In this document: positions 46,819-56,674 of the stretch, one piece after another
Numbering within the stretch: the first letter of the stretch is position 1
How the letters are laid out: each line of letters starts with the position of its first letter
NCBI GenBank assembly: GCA_003242685.1
Contig: QGVD01000007.1
Span: 6,879 to 70,878, forward strand
Source: Pseudomonadota bacterium
GTDB lineage: Bacteria > Pseudomonadota > Gammaproteobacteria > Steroidobacterales > Steroidobacteraceae
Direction: 5' to 3'
Length of the DNA stretch: 64,000 nt
Notes under the pieces: generated by a model
The model's input: only the letters and a program-made list of their open reading frames with translations
Databases searched by the model: none
What the model was told of the DNA's origin: nothing
Program-made: the position numbers and the translations under genes

Positions 46819-48072
46819 ATGAGCGAGATCCGCAACTACACGATGAACTTCGGGCCGCAGCATCCGGCGGCCCACGGCGTGCTGCGCCTCGTCCTCGAGA
46901 TGGACGGCGAGGTGATCCAGAAGGCCGATCCGCACATCGGCCTGCTGCACCGGGCGACCGAGAAGTTCGCGGAGACCAAGCCCTACAACCAGACGATCCC
47001 GTACATGGATCGCCTGGACTACGTCTCGATGATGTGCAACGAGCACGCGTACGTGCTCGCCATCGAGCGGCTGCTCGGCATCAAGCCGCCGATCCGCGCC
47101 CAGTACATCCGCGTGATGTTCGACGAGATCACGCGCATCCTGAACCACCTGATGTGGCTCGGCTCGCACGGGCTCGACATCGGCGCGATGACCGTCTTCC
47201 TCCTCTGCTTCAAGGAGCGCGAGGAGCTGATGGACGTGTACGAGGCGGTCTCGGGCACGCGCATGCACGCGGCGTACTACCGCCCGGGCGGCGTGTACCG
47301 CGATCTGCCGGACTCGATGCCGAAGTACAAGCCGTCCAAGTGGCGCTCGCAGAAGGAAGTCGACCGCCTGAACGAGGCGCGCTCGGGCACCATGCTCGAC
47401 TTCATCTGGGCGTTCACCGAGCGATTCCCGAAGAGCATCGACGACTACGAGACGCTGCTCACCGACAACCGCATCTGGAAGCAGCGCACGGTGAACATCG
47501 GCGTCGTCTCGCCGGAGCGGGCGATGCAGCTCGGCTTCTCGGGACCCATGCTGCGCGGCTCGGGTATCGCGTGGGATCTGCGCAAGAAGCAGCCGTACGA
47601 GGTGTACGACCGGCTGGATTTCGACGTTCCGGTCGGCGTGAACGGCGACTGCTACGACCGGTACCTGGTGCGCATCGAGGAGATGCGCCAGTCGAACCGC
47701 ATCATCCGCCAGTGCGTGGAGTGGCTGAAGGCCAACCCCGGCCCCGTGATGATCGACGACCGCAAGATCCGCCAGCCGCGCCGCGAGGACATGAAGGGCG
47801 ACATGGAATCGCTCATTCACCACTTCAAGTTCTTCACGGAGGGCTACTGCGTGCCGGAGGGAGAGACGTACGCGGCGATCGAGGCGCCGAAGGGCGAGCT
47901 CGGCGTCTATCTCATCTCCGACGGCGCGAACAAGCCCTACAGGCTCAAGGTGCGTGCGCCGGGCTTCGCGCATCTGGCCGCGCTCGACGAGATGGTGCGC
48001 GGTCACATGCTGGCGGACGTCGTGGCCGTGATCGGCACGCAGGACATCGTTTTCGGGGAGATCGACCGGTGA
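46819..48072 (+). CDS. nuoD: NADH-quinone oxidoreductase subunit D
   Basis: NuoD forms the quinone pocket with NuoB. The 417-residue protein has the N-terminal MNFGPQHPAAHGVLRLVLEMDGE, HRATEKFAETKPY, the conserved Tyr/His region and the C-terminal RAPGFAHLAALDEMVRGHMLADVVAVIGTQDIVFGEIDR, quoted here only as landmarks around residues 380-417. The ATG at 46819 is 49 nt after nuoC. The stop overlaps the GTG start of nuoE by 4 nt. Confidence 0.96.
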   Translation: MSEIRNYTMNFGPQHPAAHGVLRLVLEMDGEVIQKADPHIGLLHRATEKFAETKPYNQTIPYMDRLDYVSMMCNEHAYVLAIERLLGIKPPIRAQYIRVMFDEITRILNHLMWLGSHGLDIGAMTVFLLCFKEREELMDVYEAVSGTRMHAAYYRPGGVYRDLPDSMPKYKPSKWRSQKEVDRLNEARSGTMLDFIWAFTERFPKSIDDYETLLTDNRIWKQRTVNIGVVSPERAMQLGFSGPMLRGSGIAWDLRKKQPYEVYDRLDFDVPVGVNGDCYDRYLVRIEEMRQSNRIIRQCVEWLKANPGPVMIDDRKIRQPRREDMKGDMESLIHHFKFFTEGYCVPEGETYAAIEAPKGELGVYLISDGANKPYRLKVRAPGFAHLAALDEMVRGHMLADVVAVIGTQDIVFGEIDR

Positions 48073-48575
48073 CGCAGACCACGGGAGGCGCGGCCGCGCT
48101 GCTCTCGGAGCACACGCGCCAGGAGATCGACCGCTGGGTGGCGAAGTTTCCGCCGGGCCGGCAGCGCTCCGCGGTGATCGCGGCGCTGCGCGCCGCGCAG
48201 GAGCAGAACCAGGGGTACCTCACCAAGCCGCTCATGGACGCGGTGGCGGAGTACCTGAACCTCCCGCCGATCCAGGTGTACGAGGTGGCGAGCTTCTATT
48301 CGATGTTCGAGCTGCATCCATGCGGCCGGCATCACGTGAGCATCTGCACGAACATCTCGTGCATGCTGAACGGCGCCGACGAGATCGTGGCGCACGTCGA
48401 GAAGAAGCTGGGCATCCGCCTCGGCGAGAGCACGCCCGACGGACGCATCTTCCTCAAGCGCGAGGAGGAGTGTCTCGCGGCGTGCACCGGCGCGCCGATG
48501 ATGATGGTCGATCACATCTACTACGAGAATCTGACGCCGGAGAAGGTCGATCAGATCCTCGACGAGCTGAAGTGA
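48069..48575 (+). CDS. nuoE: NADH-quinone oxidoreductase subunit E
   Basis: NuoE carries the [2Fe-2S] cluster N1a. The 168-residue protein has the thioredoxin-like fold with cysteines in VSICTNISCMLNG and CLAACTGAPMM, and the NQGYLTKPLMDAVAEYL helix. The start is a GTG at 48069 overlapping the nuoD stop (GTGA). Next gene nuoF is 4 nt away. Confidence 0.95.
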   Translation: MTQTTGGAAALLSEHTRQEIDRWVAKFPPGRQRSAVIAALRAAQEQNQGYLTKPLMDAVAEYLNLPPIQVYEVASFYSMFELHPCGRHHVSICTNISCMLNGADEIVAHVEKKLGIRLGESTPDGRIFLKREEECLAACTGAPMMMVDHIYYENLTPEKVDQILDELK

Positions 48576-48579
48576 CACG

Positions 48580-49896
<1,317 letters not shown>

Positions 49897-49950
49897 GATC
49901 TGACGGGCGCCGCGGGCGGCGCGCGCGAACTGGCGCTGAGGATTGAGACT

Positions 49951-52122
49951 TTGGATCCCAAAGCAGAAGACCTGGTCAACATCGAAGTCAACGGCGTGCC
50001 GCTGAAGGCGCGCAAGGGCGAGATGATCATTCGCGTCACGGACGCGAACGGCATCTACGTCCCGCGCTTCTGCTACCACGACAAGCTCTCGGTGGCGGCG
50101 AACTGCCGCATGTGCCTGGTCGAGGTCGAGAAGGCTCCCAAGCCCATGCCCGCCTGCGCGACGCCGGTCGCCGAGGGCATGAAGATCTTCACCAACTCGG
50201 CGAAGGCCCTCGGCGCGCAGCGCGCGACGATGGAATTCCTGCTCATCAATCATCCGCTCGACTGCCCGATCTGCGACCAGGGCGGCGAGTGCGAGCTGCA
50301 GGACCTCGCGGTCGGCTTCGGACGCGACATCTCGCGCTACACGGAACGCAAGCGCGTGGTGGCCGACGAGAACCTGGGCCCGCTGATCGCCACCGACATG
50401 ACGCGCTGCATTCACTGCACGCGCTGCATCCGCTTCAGCGAGGAGATCGCGGGCTATCCCGAGCTCGGCATGATCGGCCGCGGCGAGCAGGCGAGGGTGC
50501 GCGTGTACGTCGAGCGCACCGTCGATCACGAGCTCTCGGGCAACGTCATCGATCTGTGCCCGGTCGGCGCGCTCGTCTCGAAGCCGTACCGCTTCCGTGC
50601 GCGCGCGTGGGAAATGACCGCGCATCCGCTCGTCTCGCCGCACGACGGCGTGGGCACGAACCTGTTCGCGCACGTGCTGCGCGGCAGGCTGATGCGCGTG
50701 GTGCCGCGCGAGAACGACGCGATCAACGAGACGTGGATCGCGGACCGCGACCGCTTCAGCTACGAGGGCATCTACAGCGCGGACCGGCTGCAGACGCCGA
50801 TGATCCGCACCGAGCAGGGGTGGGAAGCCGTCGACTGGCAGACCGCGCTCAATGCCGCCGCGGAAGGCCTGCGTGCGCGTGCGAGCGAGCTCGGCGCGCT
50901 CGCGAGCAGCTCGAGCACCGTCGAGGAGCTCTATCTCCTCAACCGGGTGGTCCGCGGTCTCGGCTCGAACAACGTCGATCATCGCCTGCGCCGGAAGGAC
51001 TTCCGCGACCAGGACGCCGATCCGCGCTATCCGTCGCTCGGCATGCGCATCGCGGACGTCGATCGCCTCGGCTCTCTGCTCGTCATCGGCTCGAATCTGC
51101 GCCGCGAAGTGCCGATGCTCGCGCATCGCGTGCGCAAGGCGGCTCGCGGCGGCGCCAGAATCGCTTTCGTCAATCCCGCGCGCTTCGAGTACCTGTTCCC
51201 GGTTGCCGGCTATCTCGAGGCGCCGATCGCCGCGCTCGCTGCCGAGCTCGCTGCGATCCTCGCGGCGCTCACTCAGGACGCACCGCAGAACGTTCCGGCA
51301 CACCTCGCCGATGCCGTGCGCGAGGCCCGCGTCACCGACGCGCATCGTGCGCTCGCATCCGAGCTCACGACCGGCGAGCGCCGCGCCGTGTGGCTCGGCG
51401 CGCTGGCGCTGCGGCACCCGGCTTACGCGGATGTGCGCGCGCTCGCTGCGGCCATCGCACAGGCCGCCGGCGCGTCGTTCGGTGAGATCGCTGAAGGCGC
51501 GAATGCGGCCGGTGCCTATCTCGCCGGCGCCGTTCCGCATCGTACGGCAGGCGGCAGGCCCGTTGCGTCGGCCGGGCTCAATGCGGCCGAGATGCTGAGC
51601 CGGCCGCTCAAGGCCTATGTGCTCTTCGGCGGGATCGAGCCGTGGATCGATGCGCTCGATGCCGGCTGCACGCGCGTGCTCGCCGGATCGGAGTTCGTCG
51701 TCGCCGTCACGCCGTTCGCGAGCGAGACGCTCAAGCAGGTTGCTCACGTGCTGCTGCCGATCGGCACCTTCGCCGAAACGTCGGGCACGTACGTGAATCT
51801 GGAAGGACAGTGGCAGAGCTTCGCAGGTGCCGCCCAGCCCGTGGGCGAGGCGCGTCCGGGGTGGAAGGTGCTGCGCGTGCTCGGCAACGTGCTCGGACTC
51901 GAGGGCTTCGACTACCAGTCGTCCGAGGACGTGCTGGAGGAACTGCGCGGGCAGTGCGGCGATGCCGCGCCGGAAGGCTACTGGGGTACACATCGGGCCG
52001 GCGTGCAGACGCCCGCGGCCGGCGTGGTCGATCTGCCCATGTATCAGATCGATGCGCTCGTGCGCCGCGCACCCGCGCTCCAGCGGACCCGCGAGGGACG
52101 CAGGGCGCCGGTGACCTACTGA
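49951..52122 (+). CDS. nuoG: NADH-quinone oxidoreductase subunit G
   Basis: NuoG is the large iron-sulfur subunit. The 723-residue protein has the N-terminal [2Fe-2S] ferredoxin domain (FCYHDKLSVAANCRMCLVEV), the NADH-dehydrogenase-type Cys region (HPLDCPICDQGGECELQD), RCIHCTRCIRF, and a molybdopterin-oxidoreductase-like domain without the metal cofactor. The start is a TTG at 49951 after GAGG; no ATG occurs before residue 34, which would delete the first cluster domain. It is shorter than E. coli NuoG (908). Confidence 0.95.
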   Translation: MDPKAEDLVNIEVNGVPLKARKGEMIIRVTDANGIYVPRFCYHDKLSVAANCRMCLVEVEKAPKPMPACATPVAEGMKIFTNSAKALGAQRATMEFLLINHPLDCPICDQGGECELQDLAVGFGRDISRYTERKRVVADENLGPLIATDMTRCIHCTRCIRFSEEIAGYPELGMIGRGEQARVRVYVERTVDHELSGNVIDLCPVGALVSKPYRFRARAWEMTAHPLVSPHDGVGTNLFAHVLRGRLMRVVPRENDAINETWIADRDRFSYEGIYSADRLQTPMIRTEQGWEAVDWQTALNAAAEGLRARASELGALASSSSTVEELYLLNRVVRGLGSNNVDHRLRRKDFRDQDADPRYPSLGMRIADVDRLGSLLVIGSNLRREVPMLAHRVRKAARGGARIAFVNPARFEYLFPVAGYLEAPIAALAAELAAILAALTQDAPQNVPAHLADAVREARVTDAHRALASELTTGERRAVWLGALALRHPAYADVRALAAAIAQAAGASFGEIAEGANAAGAYLAGAVPHRTAGGRPVASAGLNAAEMLSRPLKAYVLFGGIEPWIDALDAGCTRVLAGSEFVVAVTPFASETLKQVAHVLLPIGTFAETSGTYVNLEGQWQSFAGAAQPVGEARPGWKVLRVLGNVLGLEGFDYQSSEDVLEELRGQCGDAAPEGYWGTHRAGVQTPAAGVVDLPMYQIDALVRRAPALQRTREGRRAPVTY

Positions 52123-52141
52123 TTCGACAGGACGGGGACTC

Positions 52142-53200
52142 GTGCTGGATTCGATCTCATCGCTGTGGTTCGGTCTGCCGGATTACGCGCGCTCGACGGC
52201 GTGGATCCTGCTGATCACCGTCTCGATCATCATCTGCGTGGCGCTCCTCACGCTGTGGGAGCGCAAGGTGATCGGCTGGATGCAGCTCCGGCGGGGACCG
52301 AACCGCGTGCGCATCTTCGGCCTGCTGCCGGGACTCGGCCAGCCGTTCGCCGACGTCATCAAGCTCCTCATGAAGGAGGTCGTCGTCCCGGCGAACGCGA
52401 ACAAGTTCCTGTTCCGGATCGCGCCCATCATCGCCCTGGTGCCGGCCTTCGCGACGTGGGCCGTCATTCCGCTGTCGCCGGAGCTCGTCGTCGCGGACAT
52501 CGACGCGGGTCTCCTGTACGTGCTCGCGCTCACGTCGATGGGCGTGTACGGCATCATCCTCGCGGGATGGTCCGCGAACTCCAAGTACGCCTTTCTCGGT
52601 GCGATGCGCTCGGCCGCGCAGATCGTCGCGTACGAGATCGCGATGGGTTTCGCCCTCGTCGGCGTGCTGATGGCGGCGGGGAGTCTCAATCTCGGGAAGA
52701 TCGTGCTCCAGCAGCAGGGCGGACCGCTCGCCTGGAACTGGTTCTGGCTCTTCCCGCTGTTCGTCGTCTATTTCATCTCGGGAGTCGCGGAGACCAACCG
52801 CGCGCCGTTCGACGTCGCGGAAGGCGAGTCGGAGATCGTGGCGGGCTTCCACGTCGAGTACTCGGGAATCGCCTTCGCGATCTTCTTCCTCGCCGAGTAC
52901 GCGAACATGATCCTCATCTCGGCCCTCACGTCGGTGATGTTCCTCGGCGGATGGCTGAGTCCCTTCGAGGGCTACCCGATCATCGGCGACACTTTCCTCG
53001 CGAAGCCGAGCTTCTTCTGGCTCGGCCTCAAGATCTTCGTCTTCCTGTTCCTTTTCCTGTGGTTCCGGGCCACCTTTCCGCGCTATCGCTACGACCAGAT
53101 CATGCGCCTGGGGTGGAAGGCTCTCATTCCAGTGACGCTGGTGTGGATCGCGGTCGAGGGTCTCATGGCCCACTTCCGCATCGGCCCCTGGTCGTCGTGA
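52142..53200 (+). CDS. nuoH: NADH-quinone oxidoreductase subunit H
   Basis: NuoH links the quinone site to the proton-pumping arm. The 352-residue membrane protein has the conserved ERKVIGWMQLRRGPNRVG-type loop (here RRGPNRVRIFGLLPGLGQPFAD in two pieces), the acidic ETNRAPFDVAEGESEIVAGF, and eight hydrophobic helices. The start is GTG at 52142 behind AGGACGGGG. 10 nt upstream of nuoI. Confidence 0.96.
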   Translation: MLDSISSLWFGLPDYARSTAWILLITVSIIICVALLTLWERKVIGWMQLRRGPNRVRIFGLLPGLGQPFADVIKLLMKEVVVPANANKFLFRIAPIIALVPAFATWAVIPLSPELVVADIDAGLLYVLALTSMGVYGIILAGWSANSKYAFLGAMRSAAQIVAYEIAMGFALVGVLMAAGSLNLGKIVLQQQGGPLAWNWFWLFPLFVVYFISGVAETNRAPFDVAEGESEIVAGFHVEYSGIAFAIFFLAEYANMILISALTSVMFLGGWLSPFEGYPIIGDTFLAKPSFFWLGLKIFVFLFLFLWFRATFPRYRYDQIMRLGWKALIPVTLVWIAVEGLMAHFRIGPWSS

Positions 53201-53210
53201 AGGATCGTCC

Positions 53211-53693
53211 ATGGCCGTCAATCCGTTGAAGACATTTCTGCTGCCCGAGCTGCTCAAGGGCATGCTCGTCACGTGGCGGACCTTCCTCAGCCCGAAGTAC
53301 ACGCTGAACTACCCTGAGGAGAAGACGCCGCAGTCCCCGCGCTTCCGCGGTCTGCACGCGCTGCGCCGTTATCCCAACGGCGAGGAGCGCTGCATCGCCT
53401 GCAAGCTGTGCGAGGCCGTCTGCCCCGCGGTGTGCATCACGATCGAATCCGACGTTGCGCCCGACGGCACGCGCCGCACGACGCGGTACGACATCGACCT
53501 CTTCAAGTGCATCTTCTGCGGCTTCTGCGAGGAAGCCTGTCCCGTCGATGCCATCGTGCTCACCCGCATCCACGAGTACCACATGGAGCATCGGGGGGAG
53601 AACATTCACTCGAAGGACAGGCTGCTCGCGATCGGCGAGCGCTACGAAGCCATGATCGCCGCCGACAAGGCGGCCGACGCGAAGTACCGCTAG
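53211..53693 (+). CDS. nuoI: NADH-quinone oxidoreductase subunit I
   Basis: NuoI holds two [4Fe-4S] clusters, N6a and N6b. The 160-residue protein has the two motifs CIACKLCEAVCPAVC and CIFCGFCEEACPVDAI. A membrane-associated N-terminal helix precedes them and a conserved C-terminal helix follows. ATG at 53211. It is identical in arrangement to the TYKY subunit of mitochondria. Confidence 0.96.
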   Translation: MAVNPLKTFLLPELLKGMLVTWRTFLSPKYTLNYPEEKTPQSPRFRGLHALRRYPNGEERCIACKLCEAVCPAVCITIESDVAPDGTRRTTRYDIDLFKCIFCGFCEEACPVDAIVLTRIHEYHMEHRGENIHSKDRLLAIGERYEAMIAADKAADAKYR

Positions 53694-53718
53694 GGAAGGC
53701 GTGGGGGGTACTGATCCG

Positions 53719-54321
53719 GTGCTGGTGCAGATACTGTTCTATCTCTTCGGCGCGTTCCTCGTCGCCTCGGCGCTCGGGGTGATCGTGGCACGCAATCCCG
53801 TGCACTCGGCGCTCGCGCTCGTGCTGTGCTTCGTCACCTCGGCGGCGATCTGGCTGCTGCTCGAGGCGGAGTTCCTCGCGGTGGTGCTGGTGCTCGTGTA
53901 CGTCGGCGCGGTGATGGTGCTGTTCCTGTTCGTGGTCATGATGCTCGACATCGACCTCGCGGAGCTGCGCAGCGGCTTCACGCGCTACGCCTGGCTCGGC
54001 TGGATCACGGCCGGCGTCGTCATCGTGGAGATCGTCGGGGTCGTGACCGCGCGCAACCTCGGCGTGGACGTCACGCGCGGCACGGTGCCGCTGCCCGAGG
54101 ACTACAGCAACACCGCCGAGCTCGGCAACGTGCTCTACACGCGCTTCGCCTATCCGTTCGAGCTCGCGGCGATGCTGCTGCTCGTCGCGATCATCGCCGC
54201 GATCGCGCTCACCATGCGGCGCCGGCCGGGACTCAAGGTACAGGACGTCGCGAAGCAGGTGGCGGTGCGCCGCGAGGAGCGCGTGCGCATCGTCAAGATG
54301 GATCCGGAGAAGCGCCCGTGA
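53719..54321 (+). CDS. nuoJ: NADH-quinone oxidoreductase subunit J
   Basis: NuoJ is a membrane subunit with the conserved helix 3 around LVLVYVGAVMVLFLFVVMML. The protein is 200 residues with five hydrophobic segments and a basic cytoplasmic tail. I chose the GTG at 53719 (MLVQILFYLFGAF) because it lies 11 nt after GGGGGG and matches the family start; the in-frame GTG at 53701 would add six residues. The stop overlaps nuoK. Confidence 0.93.
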   Translation: MLVQILFYLFGAFLVASALGVIVARNPVHSALALVLCFVTSAAIWLLLEAEFLAVVLVLVYVGAVMVLFLFVVMMLDIDLAELRSGFTRYAWLGWITAGVVIVEIVGVVTARNLGVDVTRGTVPLPEDYSNTAELGNVLYTRFAYPFELAAMLLLVAIIAAIALTMRRRPGLKVQDVAKQVAVRREERVRIVKMDPEKRP

Positions 54322-54623
54322 TCACGCTCGCCCATCTCCTCACGCTGTCGGCGATCCTGTTCGCCATCTCGATCGCGGGCATCTTCCTGAACCGCAAGAA
54401 CGTGATCCTGCTCCTCATGTGCGTGGAGCTGCTGCTCCTCGCGGCGAACTTCAACTTCGTCGCGTTCTCGCGCTTCCTGGGGAATCTCGACGGACAGGTG
54501 TTCGTGTTCTTCGTCCTGACCGTGGCGGCGGCCGAGTCCGCCATCGGGCTTGCGATCCTCGTGGTGCTCTTCCGCTCGCGCAGGAGCATCAACGTGGAAG
54601 ACCTGAACACCATGAAGGGCTGA
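54318..54623 (+). CDS. nuoK: NADH-quinone oxidoreductase subunit K
   Basis: NuoK is a small three-helix subunit homologous to MrpC. The 101-residue protein has the buried glutamates in LLLMCVELLLLAANFNFVAF and VAAAESAIGLAILV, both important for proton pumping. The start is GTG at 54318, overlapping the nuoJ stop (GTGA). Length equals E. coli NuoK (100). Confidence 0.95.
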   Translation: MITLAHLLTLSAILFAISIAGIFLNRKNVILLLMCVELLLLAANFNFVAFSRFLGNLDGQVFVFFVLTVAAAESAIGLAILVVLFRSRRSINVEDLNTMKG

Positions 54624-54633
54624 CGGCGCTGCC

Positions 54634-56664
54634 ATGAATCCGAATCTGCTCCTCGCCATCGTCCTGCTGCCGCTCGCCGGTGCGATCATCGCCGGTCTCG
54701 GCGGTCGCCTGGTCAGCCGCATGGCTGCGGCCTACGTGACCATCGCGGGAGTCGCCATCTCCTGCGTCCTGTCGCTGATCGTCCTCAAGCAGATCTACTG
54801 GGACGGCGTGCCGGCGTTCAACGGCCCGGTCTACACGTGGCTGGTGAGCGACGGCGTGACCATGCAGGTCGGCTTCCTCGTCGACCGGCTCACCGCGCTC
54901 ATGATGGCCGTCGTGACGTTCGTGTCGCTGTGCGTGCACGTCTACACGATCGGCTACATGCACGACGACCCGGGGTTCAAGCGCTTCTTCAGCTACATCT
55001 CGTTGTTCACATTCTCGATGCTGATGCTCGTGATGTCGAACAACTTCATGCAGCTCTTCTTCGGCTGGGAAGCGGTCGGCGTCGTCTCCTATCTCCTGAT
55101 CGGTTTCTGGTACACGCGGCCGAGCGCGATCTTCGCGAACCTCAAGGCGTTCCTGGTCAACCGCGTGGGCGACTTCGGCTTCGTGCTCGGCATCGCCGGG
55201 GTCCTCTACTACACGGGATCGCTCGACTACACGGCGGCATTCGAAGCCGCGCCGCGGATCGCGCAGGAGTCCTTCCCGCTCACGTCGACGACGTCCGTCG
55301 AGGCGCTCGGGCTCATCTGCATCCTGCTCTTCATCGGCGCCATGGGTAAGTCGGCGCAGGTGCCGCTGCACGTGTGGCTCCCGGACTCGATGGAAGGCCC
55401 GACCCCCATCTCCGCACTGATCCACGCCGCGACGATGGTGACCGCGGGCATCTTCATGGTCGCGCGCATGTCGCCGCTCTTCGAGCACTCGGAGCTCGCG
55501 CTCAACTTCGTGCTCATCATCGGCGCGACGACGGCGCTCTTCATGGGCCTGCTCGGCATCGTGAACAACGACATCAAGCGCGTGGTCGCGTACTCGACGC
55601 TCTCGCAGCTCGGCTACATGACGGTGGCGCTCGGTGTCTCGGCCTACGGCGCAGCGATCTTCCACCTGATGACGCACGCCTTCTTCAAGGCGCTGCTGTT
55701 CCTGGCGGCCGGCTCCGTGATCATCGGCATGCATCACGAGCAGGACATGCGCAAGATGGGCGGGCTCGCGAAGTACATGCCCGTCACGGCGGTCACCTGC
55801 TGGATCGGCGCGCTCGCGCTCATCGGCACGCCGTTCTTCTCGGGCTTCTACTCGAAGGACATGATCATCGAGGCCGCCGCGGCGTCGCATCGCTGGGCTG
55901 CGCCGTACGCCTACTGGTGCGTGCTCATCGGTGTCTTCGTCACCGCGCTCTACACCTTCCGCATGCTCTTCCTCACCTTCCACGGTGAGGAGCGCTTCCG
56001 GACCGCGCACGCGCATGCCGCGAGCCACGGAGGGGAGGGCGGACACGGCGAATCCCACGGTTCAGCCGATGCGCATCACCACGGAGGTGAGCCGCACGAG
56101 AGCCCGCCGGTCGTCACGGTGCCGCTCATCGCGCTCGCGATCCCCTCGATCTTCATCGGTCTCTTCACGGTCGGGCCGGTGCTGTTCGGCGGCTACTTCG
56201 GCGACTCGATCTTCGTGCTCGAGCGCAACGACGTGCTCGCCGAGCTCGGGCACGAGTTCCACGGCCCCGTCGCCTTCGCGCTGCACGGGTTCATCACGCC
56301 GACCTTCTGGCTGGCGCTCGCCGGCGTCGTCACGGCGTGGGTGTTCTTCCTGTGGAAGCCCGGGCTCGCGGACAGAGCCGCGGAGGCACTGCGGCCGATC
56401 CGCACGATCCTGGTCAACAAGTACTACTTCGACTGGTTCAACGAGAACGTCATCGCGCGCGGCAGCCGGCTCCTCGGCCGCGCGCTGTGGCGGGGCGGCG
56501 ATCAGGTGCTGATCGACGGCGCGCTCGTCAACGGCACGGCTGCAACGGTGGGGCGCTTCGGCGGCGTCGTGCGCCTGATCCAGAGCGGCTATCTCTATTC
56601 GTACGCCTTCTGGATGTTCATCGGACTCGCGGTGCTCCTGGGCTGGTTCCTCCTGCGCTCGTAG
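54634..56664 (+). CDS. nuoL: NADH-quinone oxidoreductase subunit L
   Basis: NuoL is the distal antiporter-like proton-pumping subunit. The 676-residue protein has 14 to 16 transmembrane helices with the conserved Lys/Glu/His chain, including GWEAVGVVSYLLIGFWYTR and AMGKSAQVPLHVWLPDSMEGPTP, and the long lateral C-terminal helix. A glycine/histidine-rich cytosolic stretch (about residues 455-490) interrupts the helices. ATG at 54634. Confidence 0.96.
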   Translation: MNPNLLLAIVLLPLAGAIIAGLGGRLVSRMAAAYVTIAGVAISCVLSLIVLKQIYWDGVPAFNGPVYTWLVSDGVTMQVGFLVDRLTALMMAVVTFVSLCVHVYTIGYMHDDPGFKRFFSYISLFTFSMLMLVMSNNFMQLFFGWEAVGVVSYLLIGFWYTRPSAIFANLKAFLVNRVGDFGFVLGIAGVLYYTGSLDYTAAFEAAPRIAQESFPLTSTTSVEALGLICILLFIGAMGKSAQVPLHVWLPDSMEGPTPISALIHAATMVTAGIFMVARMSPLFEHSELALNFVLIIGATTALFMGLLGIVNNDIKRVVAYSTLSQLGYMTVALGVSAYGAAIFHLMTHAFFKALLFLAAGSVIIGMHHEQDMRKMGGLAKYMPVTAVTCWIGALALIGTPFFSGFYSKDMIIEAAAASHRWAAPYAYWCVLIGVFVTALYTFRMLFLTFHGEERFRTAHAHAASHGGEGGHGESHGSADAHHHGGEPHESPPVVTVPLIALAIPSIFIGLFTVGPVLFGGYFGDSIFVLERNDVLAELGHEFHGPVAFALHGFITPTFWLALAGVVTAWVFFLWKPGLADRAAEALRPIRTILVNKYYFDWFNENVIARGSRLLGRALWRGGDQVLIDGALVNGTAATVGRFGGVVRLIQSGYLYSYAFWMFIGLAVLLGWFLLRS

Positions 56665-56674
56665 ACGGTCACGC

